From positions 1-64,000 of the forward strand of contig CAYPZU010000003.1 of the NCBI GenBank assembly GCA_964415395.1: DNA of 64,000 nt, in the 5' to 3' direction. The notes beneath the pieces were generated by a model. The model ran no database searches and was not told the DNA's origin. It saw only the letters and a program-made list of their open reading frames with translations. The position numbers and the translations under genes were made by a program. This DNA comes from CAYPZU01 sp964415395 (lineage in GTDB: Bacteria; Chlamydiota; Chlamydiia; Chlamydiales; SM23-39). This document shows, piece after piece, positions 16,178 to 24,841 of the stretch; the first letter of the stretch is position 1; each line of letters begins with the position of its first letter.

Positions 16178-17926
16178 ATGCATATGAATCGATTTGCGTT
16201 CCTTTTCCTAGTCGCCGCTCCCTTCGCTCTCCGCTCGCAATCTGTCGAAGCGCCTGAGCCCACCGCAGACTGTTATTGCATCCAGGAGTGCGCCCCTTGC
16301 GTAGAAGAGCCTCCTCCTCCACCTCCGCCCCCTCCGCCGCCGGCTCCGAAACCAATCTGCTGTCTGAAGGGAATTTTACTCCTTCCGTGCGATACAGAGA
16401 TCAATCCGGACGGCTACGAGAATATCGTCGGCATTCAAATACACGACGTCGATATCCCCGGCTCAGTGGACGACTTTAAAAACTGGCTGAAAGAAGACTA
16501 TGTAGGCCACGTCCTGACAAAAGAAAAAATCGACGCCATCAAGAAAGGGATCGCCTCTTATTACCGCCGCCACCACCGCCCGCTTGTCACAGTGATCGCT
16601 CCCCAGCAGGATATCACAGGGTGTGTCCTTCAACTCATCATCATCGAAGGAAAAGTCGGTCAAATCGAAGTGTGCGGCAACACCCATTTTTCCTCTGACA
16701 GGCTGTGCAACTATCTCCGCGTCATGCCAGGCGACTGCCTCCGCTCCGACAAGATCAACGAAGACCTCGTTTGGATGAACAAAAACCCTTTCCGCCAGGT
16801 CAGCCTCGTCTACAAACCTGGAGATTGCCTCGGGACGACCGACATCCAGATGCTCGTCCAGGACCGGAGAACCTACCGCTTCTACGGCGGGATCGACAAC
16901 ACAGGAAACGATTACACCGGCAACAACCGCCTTTTTGCAGGGTTCAACTCGGGCAACGTCTTCAACACAGACCACCTCCTCTCGTTCCAGTTCACTGCAA
17001 ACCAGAATTTCAACCGGTTCAAGGCTTACACCCTTCATTATACCGTGCCTCTTCCCTGGCGCCACACGCTCACCATGTACGGCGGGTATTCAACCGTTGA
17101 ATCGAAATTCGATATCACGGACATCGTCGGCGGTAAATTCCGCAACAGCGGATTCAGCGGACAGGCCTCCTTCCGCTATGATATGCCGTTCAGACCGATC
17201 TACAGCTTCCTGCAGGAATTTTCCTGGGGTTTCGATTGGAAACGAACCAACAACTCTCTCGAATTCGGCGCCCTGCCCGTCTTTTCGAAGAACGTCAACC
17301 TCACTCAGCTGATGGCCTCGTATAATATCGGCTATCAGACCAATAATCTGACCACTTCTTTTGAAATAGAAGGCTTCGCCTCCCCCCTGCGCTGGCTTCC
17401 GGATCAGTCGAACGCCGACTATCAGTCGCTCAGGCTCTATTCGAAATACAAATACTTCTATGCCCGCTCCTCGTTTGCCCTCACTTACCATTTCCACCGC
17501 TGGTTTTACTATAACATCTACATGAGAGGGCAGGCCGCGACCCGCAACCTGCTGCCCAGCGAAGAGTACGGAGTAGGCGGCTATGACACCGTCAGAGGCT
17601 ACAAAGAACGCGAAGTCAATGGCGACAGCGCTTTTGTCGCCAACTTCGAGCTGACCCACAGCCCCGTAGCTCTCAGCCGGATGTTCGGCATCGAAAGCGC
17701 GATCGACTCTCTGCAGCTCCTCGCATTCCTCGATTACGGAGCTGCGTTCATCCACCAGGCGGCTCCAGGTCAAAAGAAAAATTACCACCTCTACAGCGGC
17801 GGCCCCGGCCTCCGCTATAAGATCGGACCCTGGGTCTCGGTACGCACAGACTGGGGATTCCAGCTTCATCCGGTCGCGGGCGGCCCTCGCCAAAGACTCC
17901 ACTTCCAGGCGATCGCCAGCTACTGA
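16178..17926 (+). CDS. Two-partner-secretion-type outer-membrane transporter (TpsB/ShlB-like)
   Basis: 582 residues. Signal peptide (about 1-22), then a Cys-rich segment with a run of eleven prolines (about 40-55) and another Cys cluster (ICCLKGILLLPC), a POTRA domain of ShlB type (about 75-160, KEKIDAIKKGIASYYRRHHR), a second POTRA-like region (about 160-225) and a C-terminal 16-strand-type barrel (about 230-582). TVRGYKERE (about 475) is the VRGY/F loop-6 motif of the Omp85/TpsB superfamily. All cysteines lie before the barrel, fitting the disulfide-linked chlamydial envelope. In the family it would secrete or insert a partner protein; no TpsA gene is adjacent. A BamA role is less likely given few POTRAs. 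Confidence 0.8.
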   Translation: MHMNRFAFLFLVAAPFALRSQSVEAPEPTADCYCIQECAPCVEEPPPPPPPPPPPAPKPICCLKGILLLPCDTEINPDGYENIVGIQIHDVDIPGSVDDFKNWLKEDYVGHVLTKEKIDAIKKGIASYYRRHHRPLVTVIAPQQDITGCVLQLIIIEGKVGQIEVCGNTHFSSDRLCNYLRVMPGDCLRSDKINEDLVWMNKNPFRQVSLVYKPGDCLGTTDIQMLVQDRRTYRFYGGIDNTGNDYTGNNRLFAGFNSGNVFNTDHLLSFQFTANQNFNRFKAYTLHYTVPLPWRHTLTMYGGYSTVESKFDITDIVGGKFRNSGFSGQASFRYDMPFRPIYSFLQEFSWGFDWKRTNNSLEFGALPVFSKNVNLTQLMASYNIGYQTNNLTTSFEIEGFASPLRWLPDQSNADYQSLRLYSKYKYFYARSSFALTYHFHRWFYYNIYMRGQAATRNLLPSEEYGVGGYDTVRGYKEREVNGDSAFVANFELTHSPVALSRMFGIESAIDSLQLLAFLDYGAAFIHQAAPGQKKNYHLYSGGPGLRYKIGPWVSVRTDWGFQLHPVAGGPRQRLHFQAIASY

Positions 17927-17932
17927 TTCCTT

Positions 17933-17952
17933 CTCCCCCGCCCTCGGGGGAG
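17933..17952 (+). terminator. Hairpin terminator after the TpsB-like gene
   Basis: CTCCCCCG (17933-17940), loop CCCT, CGGGGGAG (17945-17952): a perfect 8-bp GC-rich stem 7 bp after the stop. The following sequence is not a clean T-run until about 17970, so the strength is uncertain. Confidence 0.6.
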
Positions 17953-18054
17953 GCTCCCCAAACCAACTTTTTTCGAGACCGGAAAAAATCCTCTTTTATT
18001 AAATATCGGGGCAATCTTAATCTTTATACACAAATGAATTCGAAGGTTGGGAAT

Positions 18055-18183
18055 ATGACAAGGAGGCGCCCTGAGTTTGAGCCAGGCAAAGCTGGCGCCG
18101 AAGCAGCTAAACTTAAAAAGTTTAGCGATGCAGGCGGGATCAAAATCAGTGGCTGCCCGACGAAGTCAGAAACCAATTTTTGA
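18055..18183 (+). other. Structure-rich leader with a 42-codon mini-ORF upstream of an MFS gene
   Basis: Between the terminator and the MFS gene. GGCGCC at 18065-18070 can pair with GGCGCC at 18094-18099, but GCCAG (18081-18085) can instead pair with CTGGC (18092-18096), which shares bases with the second copy, so the two stems exclude each other. A perfect 9-bp hairpin, GCTAAACTT-AAA-AAGTTTAGC (18106-18126), follows. An ATG at 18055 opens 42 codons starting MTRRRPEFEPG and ending SETNF, with only a poor ribosome site. It could be a riboswitch-like leader, an attenuator with leader peptide or an sRNA; I recognise no known aptamer. Confidence 0.4.
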
Positions 18184-18219
18184 GTTCCTTTGTGTATATC
18201 TCCTAAACCAAATGGATGC

Positions 18220-19467
18220 ATGCTGCAGTCCAATCGGCGTTCGCTCTTTAGCCTCTACCTCGCCTACTTTGCCGATTATTTCAGTTGGGGCGCAGCCATT
18301 ACTTTCATCTACGTCTACGTCAGTTCTGAAACCACCTCCTTTAACCACCTCATCTGGAACGAAGAATTTTCCCTCGCCCTCGGACTTGCAGCCAACCCGA
18401 TTGGAGAAGTCGCCGGATCTCCCATCCTCGGAGATCTCTCAGACTGGATCGGCAGAAAAAAAGTTTTGATTTGGGGCCTTTGGGGCTCGATCGCCAGCAT
18501 GGCTCTCTGCGCTTACTCGCTCTATCTGGGCAGCTTTCTCTTCTTCGTCCTCTGCCAGTTCCTCATCGGTTTCTTCTCCGGCAAACAGGCCATGGCGCAG
18601 GCTGCGATCGTGGAGACGCACGCCGGAGGCAAGGGGCAAAAGCTCGCCTTTCTCTCGGTTCTGGGCGGAATCGCGTGGATCCTGGGACCTTTTCTGGGCG
18701 GCATTTTAATGGAAGATCCGTTCACCTCGCACGGCGGCTATATATGGCCCAGCCTCCTCGCCCTCGCCGTATACGTGATCACCCTCGTCTTCACCCATTA
18801 CTATTACATAGATACCTACGAACCCCCGGAGAACACATTTGTTTTGGGTAAATTCCTCCACAGCGTAGGAGAAACCTTCCTTCTCACATTCAAAGAGAGG
18901 GTGTTTTTCGTCTTTCTTCTGAACCTTCTTGGGTGGTATCTCCTCGCTATCTCCCTCTCCGATTTCCTCCTCGTCCGCTTCCACCTCGCCGAAACGCAGA
19001 TCGGAACCTTCAACAGCTACTTAAGCCTCTGCTTCACGCTCGGCGGCGTCATCGGAACTGCGTGGGTCCTCCACCACTGGAAAGCGAAAAACATCCTGTT
19101 CTGGTGCCTTCTGACAGGCTCGATCGGCCTTTTCCTCCTTTTCGGCGCAGACAAGGTAAGCGAGCTGTGGACCTACCTCGCCATCCCCGCGCTGACAGAA
19201 GCGTGGATCTATCCCGCCTATCAAACTGTTTTATCCGACCGGGCGAGCGATAAGGGACAAGGGAAACTCTTCGGGCTGATCGGCGCCAGCAACGGCGCCT
19301 GCCAATTCGTCACTTCGATCATTTTGACAGATATTTCGAGCCAGACTTCCATTCTGATCGCCGCCCTCCTGTTCCTTTCGAGCGCAGCGATCCTTCCGCT
19401 ACTGATACGAAAAAAGGTCAGACAGGGATTCCCCGCGGGTCATCCGCAAAATAGCGTTAGCCAGTAA
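18220..19467 (+). CDS. MFS transporter
   Basis: 415 residues from the ATG at 18220; an in-frame TTG at 18190 would add ten residues. About twelve hydrophobic segments; GDLSDWIGRKKVLIWGLWGS (about 71-90) is the MFS signature between helices 2 and 3. Similar in style to the tetracycline/TCR-like drug exporters, but the substrate is not determined. Its last 69 bp overlap the 3' end of the convergent PRPP synthetase gene. A structured leader lies upstream. Confidence 0.85.
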   Translation: MLQSNRRSLFSLYLAYFADYFSWGAAITFIYVYVSSETTSFNHLIWNEEFSLALGLAANPIGEVAGSPILGDLSDWIGRKKVLIWGLWGSIASMALCAYSLYLGSFLFFVLCQFLIGFFSGKQAMAQAAIVETHAGGKGQKLAFLSVLGGIAWILGPFLGGILMEDPFTSHGGYIWPSLLALAVYVITLVFTHYYYIDTYEPPENTFVLGKFLHSVGETFLLTFKERVFFVFLLNLLGWYLLAISLSDFLLVRFHLAETQIGTFNSYLSLCFTLGGVIGTAWVLHHWKAKNILFWCLLTGSIGLFLLFGADKVSELWTYLAIPALTEAWIYPAYQTVLSDRASDKGQGKLFGLIGASNGACQFVTSIILTDISSQTSILIAALLFLSSAAILPLLIRKKVRQGFPAGHPQNSVSQ

Positions 19468-20424
19468 AGGGGCGACAGAGACTTGCCGCAGGTTCGGAGG
19501 CGCCGCCCTGCATAAAGGAATCGTGTCGGTCACAACAATCTCCTCTATGCACGAATCGGCGATCCGCATGCAGGCAGGCCCCGATAAAAGAGGATGGGTG
19601 ATGCAGGCGAAAACCCGTCTTGCGCCCTGCTCTTTCAGCATCTTCGCCGCCTGGACAAGCGTTCCCGCCGTATCGCAGATATCGTCGACGATCACTGCGT
19701 CGCAGCCCTTCACTTTTCCGACCAGATTCATCGACTCGACTATTCCGGCTTCCGCACGCTGCTTGACGAACATCGCCATTTTCGACGGAACTCCGAAACT
19801 CTGCAGCCCTTCGATAAACTGCCTGGCTCTCTCTACGCCGCCCGCATCCGGAGACACGACGACGAGATCCGAAAGACCCAATCTTGCGATATAGGGGACG
19901 AAAATCGTCGAGGCAAAGAGATTATCGACCGGCGCCTCATGGAAAAAGCCCTGGATCTGCCCGCAGTGGAGGTCGACTGAAATCACGTGGTCGGCGCCAG
20001 CCAGCTCGAAAAGCATCGCGACATCCGACGCCGAAATAGGGACGCGGCCCATCGTCTTCCGATCCTGCCGCGCATAGGCATAATAGGGAATCACCGCCGT
20101 CACGCTTTTGGCCGAAGCGCGCTTCATCGCCCGGATCATCAGATACAGCTCCATCAAATTGTCATTCACGGTTCCGCCGGAGCTGACGCAGGTAGACTGG
20201 AGAATAAACACATCGCAGTTCCGGACGTTTTCCAGGATCTGAATCCGGATCTCCCCGTCGTTAAAGCGGCTCACCTTGGCCCGGCTCAAATCGACTCCCA
20301 GATTCTGAGCCACTTTTTCAGCCAGATCGATGTTCGCGTTTCCCGTAAACAGTTTAAATCCTGGCCCGCAGTCCCCGGAATAACCAGCCACTGCGCACGC
20401 GAGAAAAACAAGAATCAGCCGCAT
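19399..20424 (-). CDS. prs: Ribose-phosphate pyrophosphokinase with an N-terminal signal peptide
   Basis: 341 residues, about 22 longer than usual at the N-terminus. The catalytic core is intact: VIPYYAYARQDRK (about 115-127), VISVDLHCGQIQGFF, VVVSPDAGGVERAR and the PRPP loop VIVDDICDTAGTL. The enzyme makes PRPP from ribose-5-phosphate and ATP in the cytosol. Here it begins MRLILVFLACAVAGYSGDCG, a positively charged start, a hydrophobic stretch and an AVA-G cleavage-like site. The ATG is supported by AGGGG upstream, and no alternative start with a ribosome site exists between it and FKLFTGN. It follows an exported carbonic anhydrase on the same strand. Export is inference; a membrane anchor is also possible. 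Confidence 0.88.
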   Translation of the reverse strand: MRLILVFLACAVAGYSGDCGPGFKLFTGNANIDLAEKVAQNLGVDLSRAKVSRFNDGEIRIQILENVRNCDVFILQSTCVSSGGTVNDNLMELYLMIRAMKRASAKSVTAVIPYYAYARQDRKTMGRVPISASDVAMLFELAGADHVISVDLHCGQIQGFFHEAPVDNLFASTIFVPYIARLGLSDLVVVSPDAGGVERARQFIEGLQSFGVPSKMAMFVKQRAEAGIVESMNLVGKVKGCDAVIVDDICDTAGTLVQAAKMLKEQGARRVFACITHPLLSGPACMRIADSCIEEIVVTDTIPLCRAAPPNLRQVSVAPLLANAILRMTRGESLSDLFSYQ

Positions 20425-20434
20425 AGAAAGCCCC

Positions 20435-20452
20435 TGTCAAAAATTTTTGACA
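20435..20452. promoter_or_regulatory. Perfect 18-bp palindrome upstream of prs
   Basis: TGTCAAAAATTTTTGACA, a perfect 9+9 palindrome, ends 11 bp before the prs ATG. Candidate operator, or a hairpin in the 5' UTR just before the ribosome site. Confidence 0.6.
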
Positions 20453-20487
20453 ACAGAGTAGGGGAAAAACAGAAAAAAGGAAAGGGC

Positions 20488-20513
20488 GCCGCCCCGGCAT
20501 TCAAACAGGCGGC
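20488..20513 (-). terminator. Terminator after the carbonic anhydrase gene
   Basis: Read on the minus strand: GCCGCC, a 14-base loop, GGCGGC, then GCCCTTTCCTTTTTTC. The stem of six G/C pairs followed by a pyrimidine/T-rich stretch fits Rho-independent termination between the carbonic anhydrase and prs. Confidence 0.5.
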
Positions 20514-20530
20514 AGATTAGCTGAATCGTT

Positions 20531-21127
20531 TCAGCGAAGGAGTTCGACTTTGCCTGTTCCGAGATGGTAATAGGCGCCGACGACGCCGATTTTTTTCTCG
20601 GCGATCAGCTTCTTCATGTAGGGATTTTGCTTCAGCGCAGCCGTCATCGCCCGAACGTTAGCCTTGGTTGCCGACTCAAGGGTGTCTTTCTTCTTCACAT
20701 TCGGCTGGATGAGCTCTGCGACCGCTTCGATATCGCCTGTCTGGCCGGCCAGCACAGCTTTGATCGCCCCGCACGCCTCATGCCCCATCACAACGACCAG
20801 AGAGGAGCCGAGGAATTTGGCGGAATAGTCAACGCTGTCCTGTTCGACAGGCCCGATCACGTTTCCGGCAACTCTCACAATAAAAAGATCTCCAAGACCC
20901 TGATCGAAAATAATTTCTGGAGGAACGCGTGAATCGGAACAGCCGACGATCGTCGCGAACGGCGTCTGCCCGGCCGTCAGCTCTTCCCTTCTTTCGGAAG
21001 TGCGGTCCGGATGGGCCAGAAGATCGCTCACATACCGCTCATTCCCTTCCATCAGCTGCTTAAGCGCCGACTCAGGACTCACCGCAAATGCCGCGGAAAA
21101 GAAAAAAACCGCCAGGTACTTCATCAT
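20531..21127 (-). CDS. Exported beta-carbonic anhydrase
   Basis: 198 residues from the ATG at 21127 (a second ATG follows directly). The longer upstream frame is out of keeping with the family. The N-terminus MMKYLAVFFFSAAFAVSPES is a signal peptide with cleavage after AFA. The zinc site is complete: GCSDSRVPPEIIFDQGLGD (Cys and Asp-Arg dyad) and MGHEACGAIKAV (His and Cys). It converts CO2 and bicarbonate; export places it in the periplasm or outside. The start is 2 bp from the stop of the DMT transporter, so the two form an operon. A second, cytosolic beta-carbonic anhydrase is encoded at 32.5 kb. Confidence 0.9.
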   Translation of the reverse strand: MMKYLAVFFFSAAFAVSPESALKQLMEGNERYVSDLLAHPDRTSERREELTAGQTPFATIVGCSDSRVPPEIIFDQGLGDLFIVRVAGNVIGPVEQDSVDYSAKFLGSSLVVVMGHEACGAIKAVLAGQTGDIEAVAELIQPNVKKKDTLESATKANVRAMTAALKQNPYMKKLIAEKKIGVVGAYYHLGTGKVELLR

Positions 21128-21129
21128 AG

Positions 21130-22062
21130 TCAAAACCCGATCGCCGCGGCGACCGCCCTCCAGTCTACTGTCCCCACAATTAACCCAAACGCGCATAACT
21201 GGCAAGCTCTCCAGTTGACCTGCTCCTGGTAGAGCTTCTGTCCCCAGAGGTTCGAAAGGATGATCCCGACGACGGAGAATACAGGGAAGATGACCGCATT
21301 TTCCAGAGGAGTGGCCGCCTCTGTCGCCCAAATCAGGAAAAAGGTACAGAGGCTGTTCGCCGCGCCGCCGCACACCCCGTGGAACGCTTCGATCGCTTTA
21401 GGAACTCTCCGTTCGGTCCGCAGATAAATGACAAGTTGGACAATCGCCGAAACCAGATACATGAACGGCATGAACCATTCGCTTTTGATCTGTTCAGCGG
21501 AGAAAAATGAAGCGAGCTCTTCCGGATTCGGAAGATTCAAAAGAAGCGCGCGCCACTGCAGAAGGCCCAAAAGGAGAACATGGAGCCCGAACATCATCGC
21601 TGAGAAAATGAGCCAGGTCCGCTTTTCCTGCATTCCCTGCAGCCCTTTGCCGGCCCAGAAAAGCCCCGCGATGACCAGCAGCGATCCCAGTCCGTGCCAC
21701 GCATTGTAGACAAATCCGTAAGCCGCGCCAAAAGCGAGCGCCATCAAAATTCCAGGCATGACCGTAGCCGCGTTCAGAATCGAAAAAGTGATCCCGGGAG
21801 GCCCTTTTTCCACAGCTCGGCCGAGCGCGTAAAGCATCAAAGCGAAAATAACGCCCGCGCCGATCCCGAGTCCTGCGATCGGCCAGTTCACGGCATAATT
21901 TCCCGTCCGCACCGGATTGAGCAGAATGGCGACGATAAACGCCACCGTCATCTGAAACACGAGAAACGCTTTTGCGCTCCCGCCGGCGTCAACGCTTTTG
22001 CGCATCGATAAATTCGAAAGAGCCACGAAGGCCGCTGCTACGAAAACCCAGAGAATCGCCAT
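21130..22062 (-). CDS. DMT/EamA-like membrane transporter
   Basis: 310 residues from the ATG at 22062, taken because the first helix begins there (MAILWVFVAAAFVALSNLSM); an in-frame start at 22089 adds nine residues. Ten hydrophobic segments in two halves, as in drug/metabolite transporters. The substrate is unknown. It is the first gene of an operon with the exported carbonic anhydrase, and diverges from the large TPR gene over about 93 bp. Confidence 0.75.
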   Translation of the reverse strand: MAILWVFVAAAFVALSNLSMRKSVDAGGSAKAFLVFQMTVAFIVAILLNPVRTGNYAVNWPIAGLGIGAGVIFALMLYALGRAVEKGPPGITFSILNAATVMPGILMALAFGAAYGFVYNAWHGLGSLLVIAGLFWAGKGLQGMQEKRTWLIFSAMMFGLHVLLLGLLQWRALLLNLPNPEELASFFSAEQIKSEWFMPFMYLVSAIVQLVIYLRTERRVPKAIEAFHGVCGGAANSLCTFFLIWATEAATPLENAVIFPVFSVVGIILSNLWGQKLYQEQVNWRACQLCAFGLIVGTVDWRAVAAAIGF

Positions 22063-22155
22063 AAAAAAATCCTTTTGATGGAGGGGCAATTATACAAGAT
22101 GGGCAAATTATTCGCCCGCCCGTATAATCAACCTCACACGACGGATGGATCGATT

Positions 22156-24840
22156 ATGCGCCTGCGCTTCTTTCTGCATCTCCTCGCCCCTCTCCTTCTC
22201 CTTGCGGAAGAGGCGGCGCCGAGCCGGAGCCCCGAGTGGCCCATTGAGCAGCCCCAGAGCGAAAACGAGGCGCTCTTCCTGAGGCGGATCGCCGATTTTT
22301 GGCAGGAAGGGGAGTTCCAGATCGCCAAAGGCCAGATCGAAGAATTTCTGTCGCTCTATCCCGAAAGCTCTTTTTCCGGCGTTCTCTGCGCCGCCCTTGG
22401 GGACCTCTACCTGAGGGAAAAAAATTATTCCTCTGCGATGAGCTACTACGTTCGGGTTTCGGCGCCGGAACTGTTCGACCGGGTGTTTTTGAACCGGATG
22501 CAATGCCTCTTCCACATGCAGTGGCATGCGACCCTCGCCGATGATTGCGAAGCGTATCTCAGCCGGGAAAATCTAACGGAAGAGCAGCAAATCAACGCCT
22601 CCTACTTCCTCGCCCTCTCGCTCTATCAGCAATGCCTGAACGCCGCCAAAGATCCCGAAGCTCTTGCAAAACTCGCCGAGCGGGCAAGCCCCTGTTTCCA
22701 TCTCCTTCTTCAAAGCTCCCTTTCCGCAGAGATCGCTCCCGCCTACGCGCATCTCTCGTGCCTTCTCAAAGACTACTCGAATGCGGCGCAAATCTACCTG
22801 AACCTCGCAGCAGAAGATCCCGAAGCGAAAGAAGAGATGCTCTTTCAGGCAGCCCTGATCCAGTCGGAATACGACAAGAATCTTGCGATCCAAACATTTT
22901 CCGAAATCGCCTCGATGAATCAGGAGCGAGCGAAAGAAGCCGCCTATAACAAGCTCGTCCTCTCTTTCGACGCAGGGCTTCACGATCAGATCGTCTCGGA
23001 CAGAGAAGACCTTCTGAAAGGAATTCCTGAAGAAAAAGAGCCGCTCGCCCGCCTCTTCCTCGGCAGGAGCTTCCTCGCTCTGAAAAAATATGCGGAAGCG
23101 ACTCAGGAGCTCGAGCAGTACGTCCAAAACGCGATTTCCTCCGAGACGCTCCACGCCGCCCTGATCAGCCTCCTTGAATCGTCGTTCCAGTCGAACAACT
23201 TAACGGCGCTCAATCTCGGCATCCAGAAACTCTCCGACCACTTTCCCGAAGATCCCGAATTGCCGAAGGCGTATCTTTCCCGGGCGCAAATATTCAAAAA
23301 GAACCAACAGCTTGAGGAAGCGCGTTTCGAATTGGCCCAACTCATCGAGCGGTTTCCCCAGTTCCCGCAAAAACCGCAGGCCTCGTTCGAACTGGCCCAT
23401 CTTGAATACCAGTCGAAATCGTGGGAGCCGTGCCGCGATGCGGCCCGCGCGTTCCTCTCACAATTTCCGAACCACGAGCTGGCTCTCTTCGCCCGCCGGT
23501 ATCTGATCACCTCCTGCGCCGAAATTGCGTCGAGCCACCCTGGAAACCCGGCCCTGAAGGAGCAGCTCGCTCTCGAGCTCGAATCGCTTCTCAGAGAAAA
23601 AGAACTCCTTTCCCAAGCGGAACAGAGCGACTGGGAATTCCTTCTGGCCACGACCCAATTCGAATTGGGCCGCCACGAACAGACGTCGAAAACGCTACGC
23701 GCGCTCCTCTCAAGAGGGGGCTCGTTCCCCCAGGAAGCCAATGCTCTCCTCCTCCTCTCGCTCTGCAGCCGCGACGGGGCGAAAGACCTCAACTCGTTCT
23801 GCGAGCTGGCTGAACAGGCCCTCGCCAAAAAAGCGAACCTGATCGAGCCGGCCCAAATCCACACTTCGCTCTTCAACGCCTATCTCGAACGCTCCCATTC
23901 CTCTCCGCAGCTGATCGACAAGGCAGCGGCCCATCTCTACTCCGCCTTCGAAAGCAGGGCCGAGATCCAGAGCGAAAACCTCCTGTGGCTCGCCGATTGG
24001 ACCTACAGCCAAATCCGCGAAGAGATTGAAAACGGAGGAGTTCCTGCTCTGCCCCTTGCGCAAAGAACCGCCTCGATCCTCGAGCAATTCCTCAAATCAG
24101 CTGATTCCAAAGCGCCGTTCTACGAGCCGGCCGTCTGCAAGCTCGCGCAACTCTACGGCGTCCTCGGCCGTCCCGCCGACCAGATTCAGCTCCTAGAAAA
24201 AACCTCCAGCCGCTCCTCCGGCCAAGAGACGCTTCTGCTTCTTGGCGAAGCGTACGTCAGAACCGGAAACGAGGCGAAAGCGGCCCCTCTTTTCGACTCG
24301 ATTCTGCAAGACAGCCCGACGCTGAAAAACAGGACGAGCGCAGCGGCAGCTTTGGAAAACGCCCGCCTCCGCTTCGGAAAAGCCCTGAAAAATAAATTAG
24401 GTTCTTCCCATCCCGAAGTGGTGAAAATCCTTTCCCGCCTGAAAGATCTGATCCTCCAGCGATCGCTCGCCAACGAGCCGATCCACCTCGAAGCGGCTCT
24501 CGACTACGTCGATTTCCAGACGCGCCTCGACGCCTCGAAAAACCCGTTTGAAAAAAGGCATCAGCTCCTCCTCAAAACAAAGGCTGACTTCGAGCGCGCA
24601 GACGATATTTTGTCGAAAGATTATCAGGAAGCTCGCGCAAAATGGCCCCGGAAAGAGAAGATCTACCAAAGCTACATGCGCTTCCTGGAAGCCGAAATCC
24701 TCTCCGCCGAAGCGGAACTGGCAAAAAACCCTGAAGCGCAAAAAGAGTTGCAAGCAAAAGCAAAAGGCCTTTTGCTTCAGATTGTAGACGAACAGGCCCA
24801 TCCGTCCCTCGCCGGCCGGGTCCGTCAGCGATTAAAGTAG
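22156..24840 (+). CDS. Large exported TPR protein
   Basis: 894 residues from the ATG at 22156; the frame is open back to 22075, but the signal peptide MRLRFFLHLLAPLLLLAEEA begins here. Almost entirely helical repeats of about 34-37 residues (FWQEGEFQIAKGQIEEFLSL, YSSAMSYYVRVSAPELFDRV, FLGRSFLALKKYAEATQELE, FELAQLIERFPQFPQKPQAS), i.e. TPR/BamD-like. A periplasmic scaffold is likely. It is followed after 1 bp by the VWA protein gene, and the two probably act together. Function otherwise unknown. Confidence 0.8.
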   Translation: MRLRFFLHLLAPLLLLAEEAAPSRSPEWPIEQPQSENEALFLRRIADFWQEGEFQIAKGQIEEFLSLYPESSFSGVLCAALGDLYLREKNYSSAMSYYVRVSAPELFDRVFLNRMQCLFHMQWHATLADDCEAYLSRENLTEEQQINASYFLALSLYQQCLNAAKDPEALAKLAERASPCFHLLLQSSLSAEIAPAYAHLSCLLKDYSNAAQIYLNLAAEDPEAKEEMLFQAALIQSEYDKNLAIQTFSEIASMNQERAKEAAYNKLVLSFDAGLHDQIVSDREDLLKGIPEEKEPLARLFLGRSFLALKKYAEATQELEQYVQNAISSETLHAALISLLESSFQSNNLTALNLGIQKLSDHFPEDPELPKAYLSRAQIFKKNQQLEEARFELAQLIERFPQFPQKPQASFELAHLEYQSKSWEPCRDAARAFLSQFPNHELALFARRYLITSCAEIASSHPGNPALKEQLALELESLLREKELLSQAEQSDWEFLLATTQFELGRHEQTSKTLRALLSRGGSFPQEANALLLLSLCSRDGAKDLNSFCELAEQALAKKANLIEPAQIHTSLFNAYLERSHSSPQLIDKAAAHLYSAFESRAEIQSENLLWLADWTYSQIREEIENGGVPALPLAQRTASILEQFLKSADSKAPFYEPAVCKLAQLYGVLGRPADQIQLLEKTSSRSSGQETLLLLGEAYVRTGNEAKAAPLFDSILQDSPTLKNRTSAAAALENARLRFGKALKNKLGSSHPEVVKILSRLKDLILQRSLANEPIHLEAALDYVDFQTRLDASKNPFEKRHQLLLKTKADFERADDILSKDYQEARAKWPRKEKIYQSYMRFLEAEILSAEAELAKNPEAQKELQAKAKGLLLQIVDEQAHPSLAGRVRQRLK

Positions 24841-24841
24841 A

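Noticed and set aside
16178..17926. BamA/Omp85 assembly factor
   Set aside because: The POTRA part is too short and of ShlB type; the arrangement fits TpsB better.
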